From CAZHOV01 sp964534315 (lineage in GTDB: Bacteria; Bacteroidota; Bacteroidia; Chitinophagales; Saprospiraceae), in contig CAZHOV010000188.1 of NCBI GenBank assembly GCA_964534315.1, positions 1-10,899 on the forward strand: a DNA stretch of 10,899 nucleotides. The letters run 5' to 3'. The translations under genes and the position numbers were made by a program. Shown here one piece after another: positions 1 through 7,223 of the stretch; the stretch's first letter is position 1, and the number at the start of each line of letters is the position of its first letter. The notes beneath the pieces are model-generated. The model ran no database searches and was not told the origin of the DNA. It was given only the letters and a program-made list of their open reading frames with translations.

Positions 1-57
1 GCCTTCTTTAGATTTCCCTTTGCTAGAATAATATGCTAAACCGAGAATCGCTGAGGA

Positions 58-711
58 TTGATTGATAAGTCCGAAGGGAACCCGGGCTATGGATTATTAA
101 AACTTGAAAATTCACATTTCATGGATGTGGGGGGAAGTTTTGAAAAGTACAACGATCAAGTCGTCGATATGGAGGTATTTAATGATAAGCTCTATTGTGT
201 TGGAATTTTTAATTCAGTTGGAGAGGAAAATATCCCAACGAGTAATGTAGCGATTTGGAACGGAGTTGATTGGTTTGGGATCACCGACCAGTTTGAGGAT
301 AAAATCTCGGTGACTGGAGTTTTCCAAAATAATTTAGTGGTAGGAGGAGGGTTTCAAATGATCAATGAAGATACCTTTTTCCACATAGCCAAATGGAATT
401 GCCAACAGCCCTATGATTCTTGTGGTACCGGCCAGGCAACGGCTATCCAACCCACAGCTATTGCCACTCCACAGGTCCGTTTATTTCCAAATCCAGTCCG
501 ATCCAGTTTTTCCATATCTGTTGATCCGGCTTTTTCTCAGTCCATTGATCAGCTTGTCCTGTACAATGCTCTTGGGGAAATGGTTAAATCCTGGGAGGTA
601 ACCGATAGCAATCAGGCGTTTGGGGTAGAGGGGTTGCCTGGAGGCGTTTATTTTTACACCATTAACGGTAAGGGAAGAATGGTGGGGAGCGGGAAGGTGG
701 TGGTTTGGTAA
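58..711 (+). CDS. C-terminal part of a T9SS-secreted beta-propeller-like protein, probably a 5'-truncated remnant
   Basis: This would be a secreted or surface protein exported by the type IX secretion system. Residues about 10-115 contain two or three degenerate repeats of the form 'LYxVGxFxxxxxxxxxxVAxWNG' (DKLYCVGIFNSVG, NVAIWNGVDW, NLVVGGGFQMIN, HIAKWN). This is the pattern of kelch or Delta-60-like propeller proteins of Bacteroidota. Residues about 142-217 are a type A sorting domain: an LFPNPV start, a central LYNALGEMVKSW segment, LPGGVYFYTI, and a final GKVVV strand. No signal peptide is present. The start given is TTG at 58; the first in-frame ATG is at 121 (residue 22). An in-frame TGA lies at 52-54, and the other two frames are also stopped within the first 57 bases. 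The upstream part therefore seems lost or frameshifted, and the product may not be exported. The domain call is firm, but whether the gene is functional is doubtful. Confidence 0.6.
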   Translation: MIDKSEGNPGYGLLKLENSHFMDVGGSFEKYNDQVVDMEVFNDKLYCVGIFNSVGEENIPTSNVAIWNGVDWFGITDQFEDKISVTGVFQNNLVVGGGFQMINEDTFFHIAKWNCQQPYDSCGTGQATAIQPTAIATPQVRLFPNPVRSSFSISVDPAFSQSIDQLVLYNALGEMVKSWEVTDSNQAFGVEGLPGGVYFYTINGKGRMVGSGKVVVW

Positions 712-941
712 GGAGGGTAGTTTTTATTTTGGGCCAAGCAAAAATGGGATTGACTCTATAAAAAGAGCTATGTTTTATAATGTTATGATAATCAGAGAGT
801 TTTTGGTAGTCCATTTAAGGCATGACTATGATTTATTGTTGAATTACTTAACTTGTTCGTTTATTTGTTGATACGTTGAGAGAAATATGAAGTATGAATT
901 TAGTTTTAAAGCTAAAGAGTTTAATTTAGTGGAATCATTTT
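712..941. other. AT-rich intergenic spacer
   Basis: No convincing gene for a known product, RNA gene or strong terminator lies between the T9SS-domain gene and the 7-bp array. A 4-bp hairpin (CTCT at 755-758, AGAG at 764-767) is too weak to call a terminator. The right-hand end contains the start of the small ORF described separately. Confidence 0.5.
839..867 (+). promoter_or_regulatory. Weak candidate Bacteroidota-type promoter for the leader ORF and DUF58 gene
   Basis: TTG at 839-841 is followed, after an 18-nt gap, by TTTATTTG at 860-867. The second element resembles the Bacteroidota -7 element TAnnTTTG with one mismatch at a defined position. The spacing fits the -33/-7 architecture of the primary sigma factor in this phylum. 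If it is used, the small ORF and the whole 7-bp array would lie in the transcript leader of the DUF58 gene. In AT-rich DNA such a match is easily found by chance. Confidence 0.2.
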
Positions 942-1039
942 CCCAAGACCCAAGACCCAATACCCAATACCCAATACCCAATACCCAATACCCAAGGCTC
1001 AATACTCAAGACCCAATACTCAAGACCCAATACTCATGA
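887..1039 (+). CDS. Small ORF (50 codons) reading through the 7-bp array into an ATGA overlap with the DUF58 gene
   Basis: ATG at 887 opens a frame that starts MKYEFSFKAKEF. It continues through the 7-bp array as a repeating P-N-T-Q-Y-P-I-like heptapeptide and stops at TGA 1037-1039. The stop overlaps the DUF58 start codon (1036-1038) in the ATGA arrangement typical of translational coupling. A weakly purine-rich GAGAGAAAT stretch precedes the ATG. The frame is closed upstream by TGA at 869-871. The CCCAATA array has no stop in any frame, so an open frame across it is expected by chance. The N-terminal 18 residues resemble nothing I recognise. It may be a leader peptide, a relic or no gene at all. 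Confidence 0.22.
   Translation: MKYEFSFKAKEFNLVESFSQDPRPNTQYPIPNTQYPRLNTQDPILKTQYS
942..1039 (+). repeat. 7-bp tandem array (CCCAATA and variants), 14 contiguous units
   Basis: Fourteen units of exactly 7 bp run without phase slips. Two CCCAAGA are followed by five CCCAATA, then CCCAAGG, CTCAATA, CTCAAGA, CCCAATA, CTCAAGA and CCCAATA. The final CTCATGA contains the ATG of the DUF58 gene. Identical central copies with diverged edges suggest recent copy-number change in the middle. The array is open in all three forward frames. Its core ACCC resembles that of the 8-bp arrays at 2359-2470 and 10803-10899, which points to one broader class of short intergenic repeat. Confidence 0.9.
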
Positions 1040-2358
1040 AGCATCTTTTCCTTCCCAATCGATTTTTTTCTGTTCTTGGCGGAGTGATATTGCTCTTTGT
1101 CCTGAGTTTTCCGTTTCCCTTTTTGTTTGTGGGTGCGCAGATTGTATTGGCTGTTTTCATTGCCCTGTGCTTAGTTGATTATTTGCTGTTGTTCGATCGT
1201 AGAGTCGTAGTAGAGGCAGAGCGGGCGTTGCCCAAGATCATGTCATTGGGTGAGGTGATCAACGTGACTTTGATCCTGGAGAATCCGACTGGTCTAAGGT
1301 TGAAAGTGGGGGTGGTTGATGAATTGCCGGAACAATTTCAGCAACGCGATTTCTGGGTGACTGTTGACTTGGCTAAAGGGGAGGAAAAAAAGATCCACTA
1401 TGAATTGCGGCCCTTGTCTCGTGGCGCTTATTTATTTGGGGCTACCAATTTATTTTTAACCACGAGGCTCGGATTATTACAGCGTCGGATTGCCCGGAAA
1501 AACAACTGCGAAGTGCCGGTTTATCCGTCTATTCTTCAAATGAAACAACTGGAATGGAGTGCATTTGATAAGACAAATATCAAGCGGGGTATTAAGCGGG
1601 TGCGCCGGTTGGGACACAGTTATGAGTTTGAGCAGATCAAAAACTATGTAAAAGGAGATGATTTTCGGAGCATTAACTGGAAGGCATCTAGTCGCAGAGC
1701 TACTCTGATGGTAAATCAGTACGAAGATGAACGCTCGCAACAGGTTTACAATATCATTGACAAGAGCCGCACCATGCGTCTCCCTTTCGAAGGGCTGACC
1801 CTAATGGATCATGCTATAAATACCAGTTTGGTCATTTCGAATATTGTCTTGCGCAAGCATGACCGGGCAGGATTATTTACATTTGCGGATAAAATGGGGT
1901 CATTTATTAAAGCCGATAATCATTCGACTCAACTCAGCCGGATTTTGAATGCATTGTACAAGGAGCAGGAGCGCAAAATTGAAGCAAACTTTGAGCTGCT
2001 GTATTTCGGAGTGCGCAAGTTTATGCGCCGAAGGAGTCTGCTCTTGTTATACACCAATTTCGAAAGCGCTTACGCCCTGGACCGGGTGCTTCCTATTCTC
2101 CGGAAGATTAACAATCTGCATTTATTAGTAGTGGTCTTTTTTCAAAATACGGAAGTAGAGGCTTTTGCACACCAGCCTTGCGAGACGGTTGAGGAGATTT
2201 ACCAGCAAACAGTAGCTCAGCAAGCCATTGCTGAAAAGGAGCAAATGGTCCAGAAACTTCAGATGTACGGCATTCAGGTCGTACTTACTGCCCCGGAAGA
2301 ACTCGCTGTCAACACGATCAATAAGTATTTGGAGTTGAAGTCGAGGGGGATGATTTAG
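1036..2358 (+). CDS. DUF58 family membrane protein with von Willebrand A-like domain
   Basis: The protein has 440 residues, a normal length for this family. Two hydrophobic segments near the N-terminus (about 10-31 and 33-53) probably anchor it in the inner membrane. A beta-rich segment (about 55-165) carries the 'ENPTGLRLKVGVVDELP' pattern common in Bacteroidota members. The DUF58 signature spans about 192-235 and includes GHSYEFEQIKNYVKGDDFRS and the INWKASSRR segment. A vWA-like fold follows, with a metal-site-like D242-K-S244-R-T246. Members usually neighbour a MoxR-type AAA+ ATPase and are thought to act with it as a chaperone or in envelope processes; the substrate is unknown. Here no MoxR gene lies on either side within the window. 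ATG 1036 is the only start in its frame, which is open back to the TAA at 922-924. There is no Shine-Dalgarno site, because the start lies in the last repeat unit. The stop at 2356-2358 abuts the next array. Confidence 0.9.
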   Translation: MKHLFLPNRFFSVLGGVILLFVLSFPFPFLFVGAQIVLAVFIALCLVDYLLLFDRRVVVEAERALPKIMSLGEVINVTLILENPTGLRLKVGVVDELPEQFQQRDFWVTVDLAKGEEKKIHYELRPLSRGAYLFGATNLFLTTRLGLLQRRIARKNNCEVPVYPSILQMKQLEWSAFDKTNIKRGIKRVRRLGHSYEFEQIKNYVKGDDFRSINWKASSRRATLMVNQYEDERSQQVYNIIDKSRTMRLPFEGLTLMDHAINTSLVISNIVLRKHDRAGLFTFADKMGSFIKADNHSTQLSRILNALYKEQERKIEANFELLYFGVRKFMRRRSLLLLYTNFESAYALDRVLPILRKINNLHLLVVVFFQNTEVEAFAHQPCETVEEIYQQTVAQQAIAEKEQMVQKLQMYGIQVVLTAPEELAVNTINKYLELKSRGMI

Positions 2359-2470
2359 TCGAGGTAACCGGGTGTCGAGGTGTCGAGGTAACCGGGTGTC
2401 CGGGTATCAAGGTGTCCAGGTAACCGGGGATCCAGGTAACCGGGTGTCGAGGTGTCTGGGTGTCCTGAAA
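2359..2470 (-). repeat. 8-bp degenerate tandem array, left flank of the restriction-modification operon
   Basis: Fourteen units of 8 bp run in constant phase from the base after the DUF58 stop codon. On the plus strand they read TCGAGGTA, ACCGGGTG, TCGAGGTG, TCCGGGTA, TCCAGGTA and similar. On the minus strand the consensus is NACCCBGA (TACCTCGA, CACCCGGT, TACCCGGA, TACCTGGA). This is the same consensus as the array at 10803-10899 but in the opposite orientation. The last plus-strand unit, TCCTGAAA, is the most diverged. The array fills most of the gap between the convergent DUF58 and res genes; no strong terminator was seen in the remaining 43 bases. Confidence 0.88.
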
Positions 2471-2513
2471 CCCTTTATTGATGCCTGGGCATTATTGGTC
2501 AAATATTTATGAA

Positions 2514-5500
2514 TCAATCTACTAGGTTTTTAAATATTTGATTTAAGTATTCTTTATTTTTCTCGATAAAAAGCACCTTATTCTCATTAAACTCGTCTTT
2601 TGTAATATTTCCATCGCTCCAAACTTTGCGAACTTTTTCAAATGGTGTTACCGAAAGGATAAATGCTGAAATGTGGACTTCAACGTCTTTCTTATCATTT
2701 TTTAGGTCTCCTTGTATCTTAGCTTCTAGAGTGGATGCATCATTCTTACACCACCATACTTTTGGATTATTGAAGTGGGTTTCTCCGAGCAATATGCCTT
2801 TGGGATCAAGAAAGTAGATGTATTGCTTTGAGTCATCAATTACCCAAAGGATAAAATCAGGATAGAAGGAAGAGCTGTCCATAAAGAATCCTATTCCCTT
2901 CACCGATAGATTACGAAGCACAAATAACTGCTTATTCTTGAATTTATCGGATTCCTTCACGAACTCCCGAAGGTGTTTGATAAAATCCCTTTCACCGTTG
3001 TTTAGTCTTACCGGAACCGTTTTAATCTCTTTGAACTTCTTGCCATCAGCAACAGAAGCAATGGGTGAATAAAGATGCTTGTCAAAGTGAATTGAAGGGA
3101 GTATATTATCATCCTTCTCGTACATTACTTTGATCTTGTCTTCTAATTCCTTTATAAAGGAATCATATTTTTTAGGCACTTTGACAAGCATGGTATTTGA
3201 TGCAGGGAACATGGCTTCATATTCTTTTTGACTGAGCATATCATACGTGAGGTATTTAGATAAGAATGCTTTCTCTTTGTCTGCATAGAACTTGTTGATG
3301 TAGTCTTTTACCAAGCTTACTGCGACCCCTTGTATTTTGCCTGAAATGGCTTCATTGATACCAAATTGATCTTTATGACTGAATAGATTAAATCCACCAA
3401 TTTCAATTAATTCCAATAGTACAGATTGATTAATAATAAGATTGTAATAGCCTTTCAATAGCTTGTATCGGGTTGCTTCCAATGATAGAGCGTTGCAGTC
3501 GACAAAGTCTCGGAACTCTTTTAGGAAATTTTCTTTATAAACTTCTGCATCTTCCGCTACCTGACTGTTAAAGCCACCCGCTGCGATGCTGATTTTGTTT
3601 CGCATATCAATGGTCACTCTTTTGGCTACATTCTCACTGTATTCCAATTCAATCAACTCATCCTTAAAGGATTTTCCTTCTTGCTTTTTGAAGGTCATTA
3701 TTTTGCCTTTCCAAAGGTCTTCATGGTTGAGTTTGATTTCAATAGATATGTTGGTATAGTCAGGGACTTCTTTTTCGATTTCCGTAAGGAATCGATTCAT
3801 GTAAGAAGCGTTTAAACCCATGATGGAAATGGTTTGTAACGCTCGGATATGGTAAGGTGCAGTGGCTTCTTCACGTTTCAAGGATAGTTTCTTGCCTTTT
3901 AAACGAACACCCCGGCCAAATAACTGAATGATTTGAGCACCTTCACTTTTTCCCATGTTCATTAGTCCCATGCTTGATACCCTCCATGAGTTCCAACCTT
4001 CAATAAACTTTTTAGAACCAATTAGAATGTTGATAGTGGAATGGGTCTCTGATATGTCCTGAAATAATGAATTGGAGAAGTGATCATCTTGGATGGTCAA
4101 TTCTCCTTCAGTATCTGCTTCAAGCGTTTTTGCATACTTAGGTACATCACCAATATTGATGACAGCAAAATACTGATCGCTTGTTTTGGTCTTGAGTGCA
4201 ATTTCTCCTTCTGCCTGTTTTACCTGGAAGGCTTCTATGTTACCAATACCATTGAATACTTTGCTTAGAATGGTTTCTGCAATTGGTTGAGATGTTCTAA
4301 GATGTTCAAAATGTCCTTTGAAAATATCATTACCGTCTTTATCTCTTAGCCCTATGCTGTCATTGATGATTTTATTAATATCCAATTGCAGAGAAGCAGG
4401 TGATGAAAGTACATACTTGAAAAAATTGATGATACGAGATACATCAGAAACCGTTGACTTATCGCTCTTAGTTTTTCCTGAACCAATTACACGGCTTCCA
4501 ACAAATACCCAAAGTGGTTTTTCTATATTGTACTGGCGCAATTCCTTCTCGTATTTCTCAAATAATTCAAGCTGCTCGTAGTAACCTAATAGGCTGGCTG
4601 TAAGGAGTAGCTTGTTTTGCTCTTCGCTATATTCGTTTCTGGTGTCAAGGTTGAAAACGCTAAAGTCTTTACCATAGCCATCTGTATAGAAATGGCGATA
4701 GGAATAATCAAAAATGATGGATTTAGCATATTCATTAAAGAGAAACTTGTTTTTATTGGTAATGACTTGTCCGAAGGTGGCTGAATACTCGAATGTAAAA
4801 GAACCATAACCACGAGTTAAATACTCCCTTAGCGATTTCCAGGTTTGCTCCTCTGATTTGCTGCCCTTGTGGCCTTCATCAATAAAAACCAAGTTCTTGG
4901 ATTCGGAGAAGTAATCTACATCCACACTCACACCTTCACCTGACTTGTCCTTCACCAATTTGGTAATCTCTAAAATGAGCATTTCACCTTCTTTGGTTTT
5001 CAGGCTTTCTTCACTTCCTGAGTAAAGCTTGGCTGGAATACCACTTTCAACACAGCTTTCGTAGTGTTGTCTGCTCAACCCTTCATTGGGAGTGATGAGA
5101 ATGATGTTTTCCCATTCTTTGAAGTACTTGGTGATTTGCCAATAGTTGCAATGCATCAATAGCGTTTTGCCACTACCGGTTGCCATCCAATAAGCAAGTT
5201 TCTTTAAGTCTTTTTCTACGTAGGCTTCTATTTGCTTAAAGTCTTTGCTTCCTTCGGCATACTCATTCAATTTGGCAATTAATTGATTTGCATTGTTGCT
5301 GTATTGGTCAAAAAAGCACTCGGTAAATAACAGAGCAAACCATTGATAGTATTTGAAGGTGAGAAAAGGTTCTGCACGGTTTTCTCGTAGCTTTTTCTCA
5401 TAACCCTGTATGGCTTCATCATATTGCTGTATGGCACGGTCTTCAATGAGTTTATCTGATTTAGACATTAGAGCACTGGCAAAGTAGGAGTAGCCCGTTG

Positions 5501-5612
5501 AACTGGTGCCTGACGCTTTGTTGTTAAATTCATCTCGCAGGTCTTCAAAGGCTTCATAACCCAACTGATGCAAGATGTACCTGAATAAGACCAATTGTTT
5601 TTCTAGTTGCAT
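2514..5612 (-). CDS. res: Type III-like restriction subunit Res: superfamily 2 helicase with C-terminal PD-(D/E)XK nuclease
   Basis: This is the likely restriction subunit, an ATP-dependent translocase with DNA cleavage activity that would work in complex with the Mod protein of the same operon. It has 1032 residues, close to classical type III Res proteins (about 970). Visible motifs in order are Walker A MATGSGKT (143-150), motif Ia LITPNEGLSRQH (172-183), a motif II variant DEGH (245-248), motif III SAT (277-279), and IEGWNSWRVSSMG (537-549). Motif VI follows as QLFGRGVRLKGK (563-574). The C-terminus has a nuclease-like YPDFILW (917-923) followed by FLDPKG (934-939), fitting PD-X16-DXK with D919, D936 and K938. 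The N-terminal 130 residues are a family-specific helical region. It is the last gene of the operon, starting 5 nt after doc. Every key motif is present, so it looks intact. It is converging on the DUF58 gene. Confidence 0.88.
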   Translation of the reverse strand: MQLEKQLVLFRYILHQLGYEAFEDLRDEFNNKASGTSSTGYSYFASALMSKSDKLIEDRAIQQYDEAIQGYEKKLRENRAEPFLTFKYYQWFALLFTECFFDQYSNNANQLIAKLNEYAEGSKDFKQIEAYVEKDLKKLAYWMATGSGKTLLMHCNYWQITKYFKEWENIILITPNEGLSRQHYESCVESGIPAKLYSGSEESLKTKEGEMLILEITKLVKDKSGEGVSVDVDYFSESKNLVFIDEGHKGSKSEEQTWKSLREYLTRGYGSFTFEYSATFGQVITNKNKFLFNEYAKSIIFDYSYRHFYTDGYGKDFSVFNLDTRNEYSEEQNKLLLTASLLGYYEQLELFEKYEKELRQYNIEKPLWVFVGSRVIGSGKTKSDKSTVSDVSRIINFFKYVLSSPASLQLDINKIINDSIGLRDKDGNDIFKGHFEHLRTSQPIAETILSKVFNGIGNIEAFQVKQAEGEIALKTKTSDQYFAVINIGDVPKYAKTLEADTEGELTIQDDHFSNSLFQDISETHSTINILIGSKKFIEGWNSWRVSSMGLMNMGKSEGAQIIQLFGRGVRLKGKKLSLKREEATAPYHIRALQTISIMGLNASYMNRFLTEIEKEVPDYTNISIEIKLNHEDLWKGKIMTFKKQEGKSFKDELIELEYSENVAKRVTIDMRNKISIAAGGFNSQVAEDAEVYKENFLKEFRDFVDCNALSLEATRYKLLKGYYNLIINQSVLLELIEIGGFNLFSHKDQFGINEAISGKIQGVAVSLVKDYINKFYADKEKAFLSKYLTYDMLSQKEYEAMFPASNTMLVKVPKKYDSFIKELEDKIKVMYEKDDNILPSIHFDKHLYSPIASVADGKKFKEIKTVPVRLNNGERDFIKHLREFVKESDKFKNKQLFVLRNLSVKGIGFFMDSSSFYPDFILWVIDDSKQYIYFLDPKGILLGETHFNNPKVWWCKNDASTLEAKIQGDLKNDKKDVEVHISAFILSVTPFEKVRKVWSDGNITKDEFNENKVLFIEKNKEYLNQIFKNLVD

Positions 5613-5617
5613 ACCTT

Positions 5618-6058
5618 CTAATTATCTTCTTGGTTAGTTGCATCAATGATCTTAATACGAAGCACTTCGCTAAAATCATCTTCATTGATAATGGAATAGA
5701 TAATCTCGTATAAAAGGTCTTTATCTATTCTATTATCAGCTACATGAACGGAGATGTTTTCCATCTCAATGATGAATCGGTCTACACAATAATCAAGTCC
5801 GTTAAGCTCAAGGAAGTAAGCTCCTAATGCTATGCTGCTTCGTTTGTTACCATCACTAAAGGCATGGTTTTTATTTACGGAGAAAACTAAATGAGTAACC
5901 TTTGTCTCAAATTCAGGATAGTACAAATCATTTTGGATATGCTCCAAAACGCTTTTCAAGAGCCCGATGTCATTAACACCGTGTGCACCACCCGATTGAT
6001 TGATGATGAAATCATGGGTTTTGATGGCATATTCTATATTGAAATAGTTGAATGCCAT
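5618..6058 (-). CDS. doc: Doc/Fic-family toxin (death-on-curing type)
   Basis: The protein has 146 residues, slightly longer than phage P1 Doc (126). The Fic core motif reads HAFSDGNKR (residues 65-73), with catalytic H65, acidic D69, and K72 where AMPylating Fic enzymes have glycine. This lysine form is the Doc signature; P1 Doc phosphorylates elongation factor Tu and stops translation. The flanking pattern GGAHGVNDIGLLKSVLEHIQ and the segment YFLELNGLDY also match Doc. No obvious internal inhibitory alpha-helix motif was seen, so a separate antitoxin is expected. No small Phd-like gene is present; the only adjacent candidate is the 386-residue protein immediately upstream, 1 nt away. Res starts 5 nt downstream, so doc is certainly within the restriction-modification transcript. 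A role as toxin or guard of the system is inference. Confidence 0.85.
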   Translation of the reverse strand: MAFNYFNIEYAIKTHDFIINQSGGAHGVNDIGLLKSVLEHIQNDLYYPEFETKVTHLVFSVNKNHAFSDGNKRSSIALGAYFLELNGLDYCVDRFIIEMENISVHVADNRIDKDLLYEIIYSIINEDDFSEVLRIKIIDATNQEDN

Positions 6059-6059
6059 C

Positions 6060-7220
6060 TTAGCGGTCCTTTAGTCTTTTGAAAACATCAATATTCTCCC
6101 TCAGTCTCTCTTCTAAAGCCCTGCTCTTTTCTCCCAAGAACTTTTCAAATTCATCGGCAGTCAAGTGGGTGACATAGCTTTTGAGTTTTTCATGCAAGGC
6201 ATCCCTGAAAACCATATCCCTACTGGCCATTAAAGTTCTGGCTTTCTCTAGTAGTGGCGTAAAAGCTGCATTATGAAACTGCTCGAATAGTTTAAATAGC
6301 TGCTGCGCTTCCGGCATAGTCAACTTACGGTTAATCTCTTCTTTCTTTTTGTAAAGAATAGCTGCAAAGCCATTTTCATAAGCGGCTATCAAGTCTAACA
6401 CTTCTGAATACATAGTATCTCGAGCAGAATCTCTGGATTTTAGATTGAGAATCTTTTTATACTCCCTGGCATTTTCGTGAAAGATGGATTTATAGACAGC
6501 ATCAGTAAACTGAGCGTATTTCCATTTGTTATCTACAATACATTCATCCAAGGCACCTGTAAATGCCCGACGGTAATTGAACTCTCTAATAGCACTGGGT
6601 AAAAATTCTTCTTCTCTTTGATTGATGTATTTGGTGTTGCCACCGATTTTGCTGTTGATGGTATCGATTACAATATCTAAGATGAGGGCGCGTAGCTGTT
6701 TAGCCCTGTCGCTCTCGGTCAGCAGCATGCCGATATTCAGAAAGGCACGGAAACTAAAAACCCCTAGAATGGAAGTCTTTTTGATACTTTCGTCCATGTT
6801 AGCGACATCCATGTCGGTAACATCCGAATCTGTGGTGCCGACACCTGTATCGCTACCATCAGACATGTTCGGGACATTCATGTCCTTAACATCATCGGGC
6901 ATGGTCGGGACATTTCTATCCTTACCATCTGCTAAGTCATTGATATATTGCTCGTAAGCGACTTTAAACTCTTTTAAACGCTTACCAACGAGTACTTCAT
7001 AACCATTGCTGGAAAACTCATCTTCATGTTGTTCTAAGTACCGCTCAATAGTTCGTTCATCTATATCATAGAATTGAGCGATCTGTCGTTTGGTGTAGCG
7101 TAAGCTGCCTTCAAACAAAATCCCCGGAAAGGCAACTTCTTGCTCAATCTCTTGCAGGGCATACTTGTTATTGAGTATGTTCTTCCTGTGTACGTTTGAT
7201 GTGGTTAAATCTTTGGCCAT
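6060..7220 (-). CDS. Putative DNA-binding protein with N-terminal HTH and RhuM/phage-antirepressor-like region
   Basis: The 386 residues fall into three parts. Residues about 38-65 (SLRYTKRQIAQFYDIDERTIERY) look like a helix-turn-helix that reads DNA. Residues 98-144 are four acidic 12-residue repeats, probably a flexible linker. Residues about 150-300 contain FSFRAFLNIGMLLTESDRAKQLR and FTDAVYKSIFHENAREYKK, reminiscent of phage antirepressor, Bro-like or RhuM-like proteins. The C-terminal 80 residues are charged and helical, probably coiled coil. RhuM-type proteins are, as I recall, often linked or fused to Fic/Doc domains, which fits the doc gene 1 nt downstream. It may be the Doc antitoxin, an operon regulator, or an accessory specificity factor. 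The start lies 3 nt after the mod stop codon. The exact family is uncertain. Confidence 0.6.
   Translation of the reverse strand: MAKDLTTSNVHRKNILNNKYALQEIEQEVAFPGILFEGSLRYTKRQIAQFYDIDERTIERYLEQHEDEFSSNGYEVLVGKRLKEFKVAYEQYINDLADGKDRNVPTMPDDVKDMNVPNMSDGSDTGVGTTDSDVTDMDVANMDESIKKTSILGVFSFRAFLNIGMLLTESDRAKQLRALILDIVIDTINSKIGGNTKYINQREEEFLPSAIREFNYRRAFTGALDECIVDNKWKYAQFTDAVYKSIFHENAREYKKILNLKSRDSARDTMYSEVLDLIAAYENGFAAILYKKKEEINRKLTMPEAQQLFKLFEQFHNAAFTPLLEKARTLMASRDMVFRDALHEKLKSYVTHLTADEFEKFLGEKSRALEERLRENIDVFKRLKDR
6789..6929 (-). repeat. In-gene tandem repeat: four units of about 36 bp encoding DxxDMNVPNMS-like 12-mers
   Basis: Residues 98-144 of the putative DNA-binding protein read as DGKDRNVPTMP, DDVKDMNVPNMS, DGSDTGVGTTDS and DVTDMDVANMDE. 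The DNA repeats too (for example AATGTCCCGAACATG), so this is a genuine tandem duplication. The first unit is 33 bp and the others are 36 bp. All keep the reading frame, so copy-number change would alter linker length without breaking the protein. The segment joins the HTH region to the conserved core. Confidence 0.8.
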
Positions 7221-7223
7221 GAC

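Noticed and set aside
942..1039. CRISPR-like or telomere-like repeat
   Set aside because: Units are 7 bp with no spacers and no cas genes, and the array is internal to the sequence; it is a simple tandem array.
2481..2492. ATGCC-TG-GGCAT hairpin as a terminator between the convergent res and DUF58 genes
   Set aside because: The loop is only 2 nt, the stem is 5 bp and there is no following T-run on either strand.
4318..4581. Plus-strand open frame within res, and similar short frames inside res and mod
   Set aside because: They are antisense or out-of-frame shadows of strongly conserved coding sequence and show no recognisable protein features.
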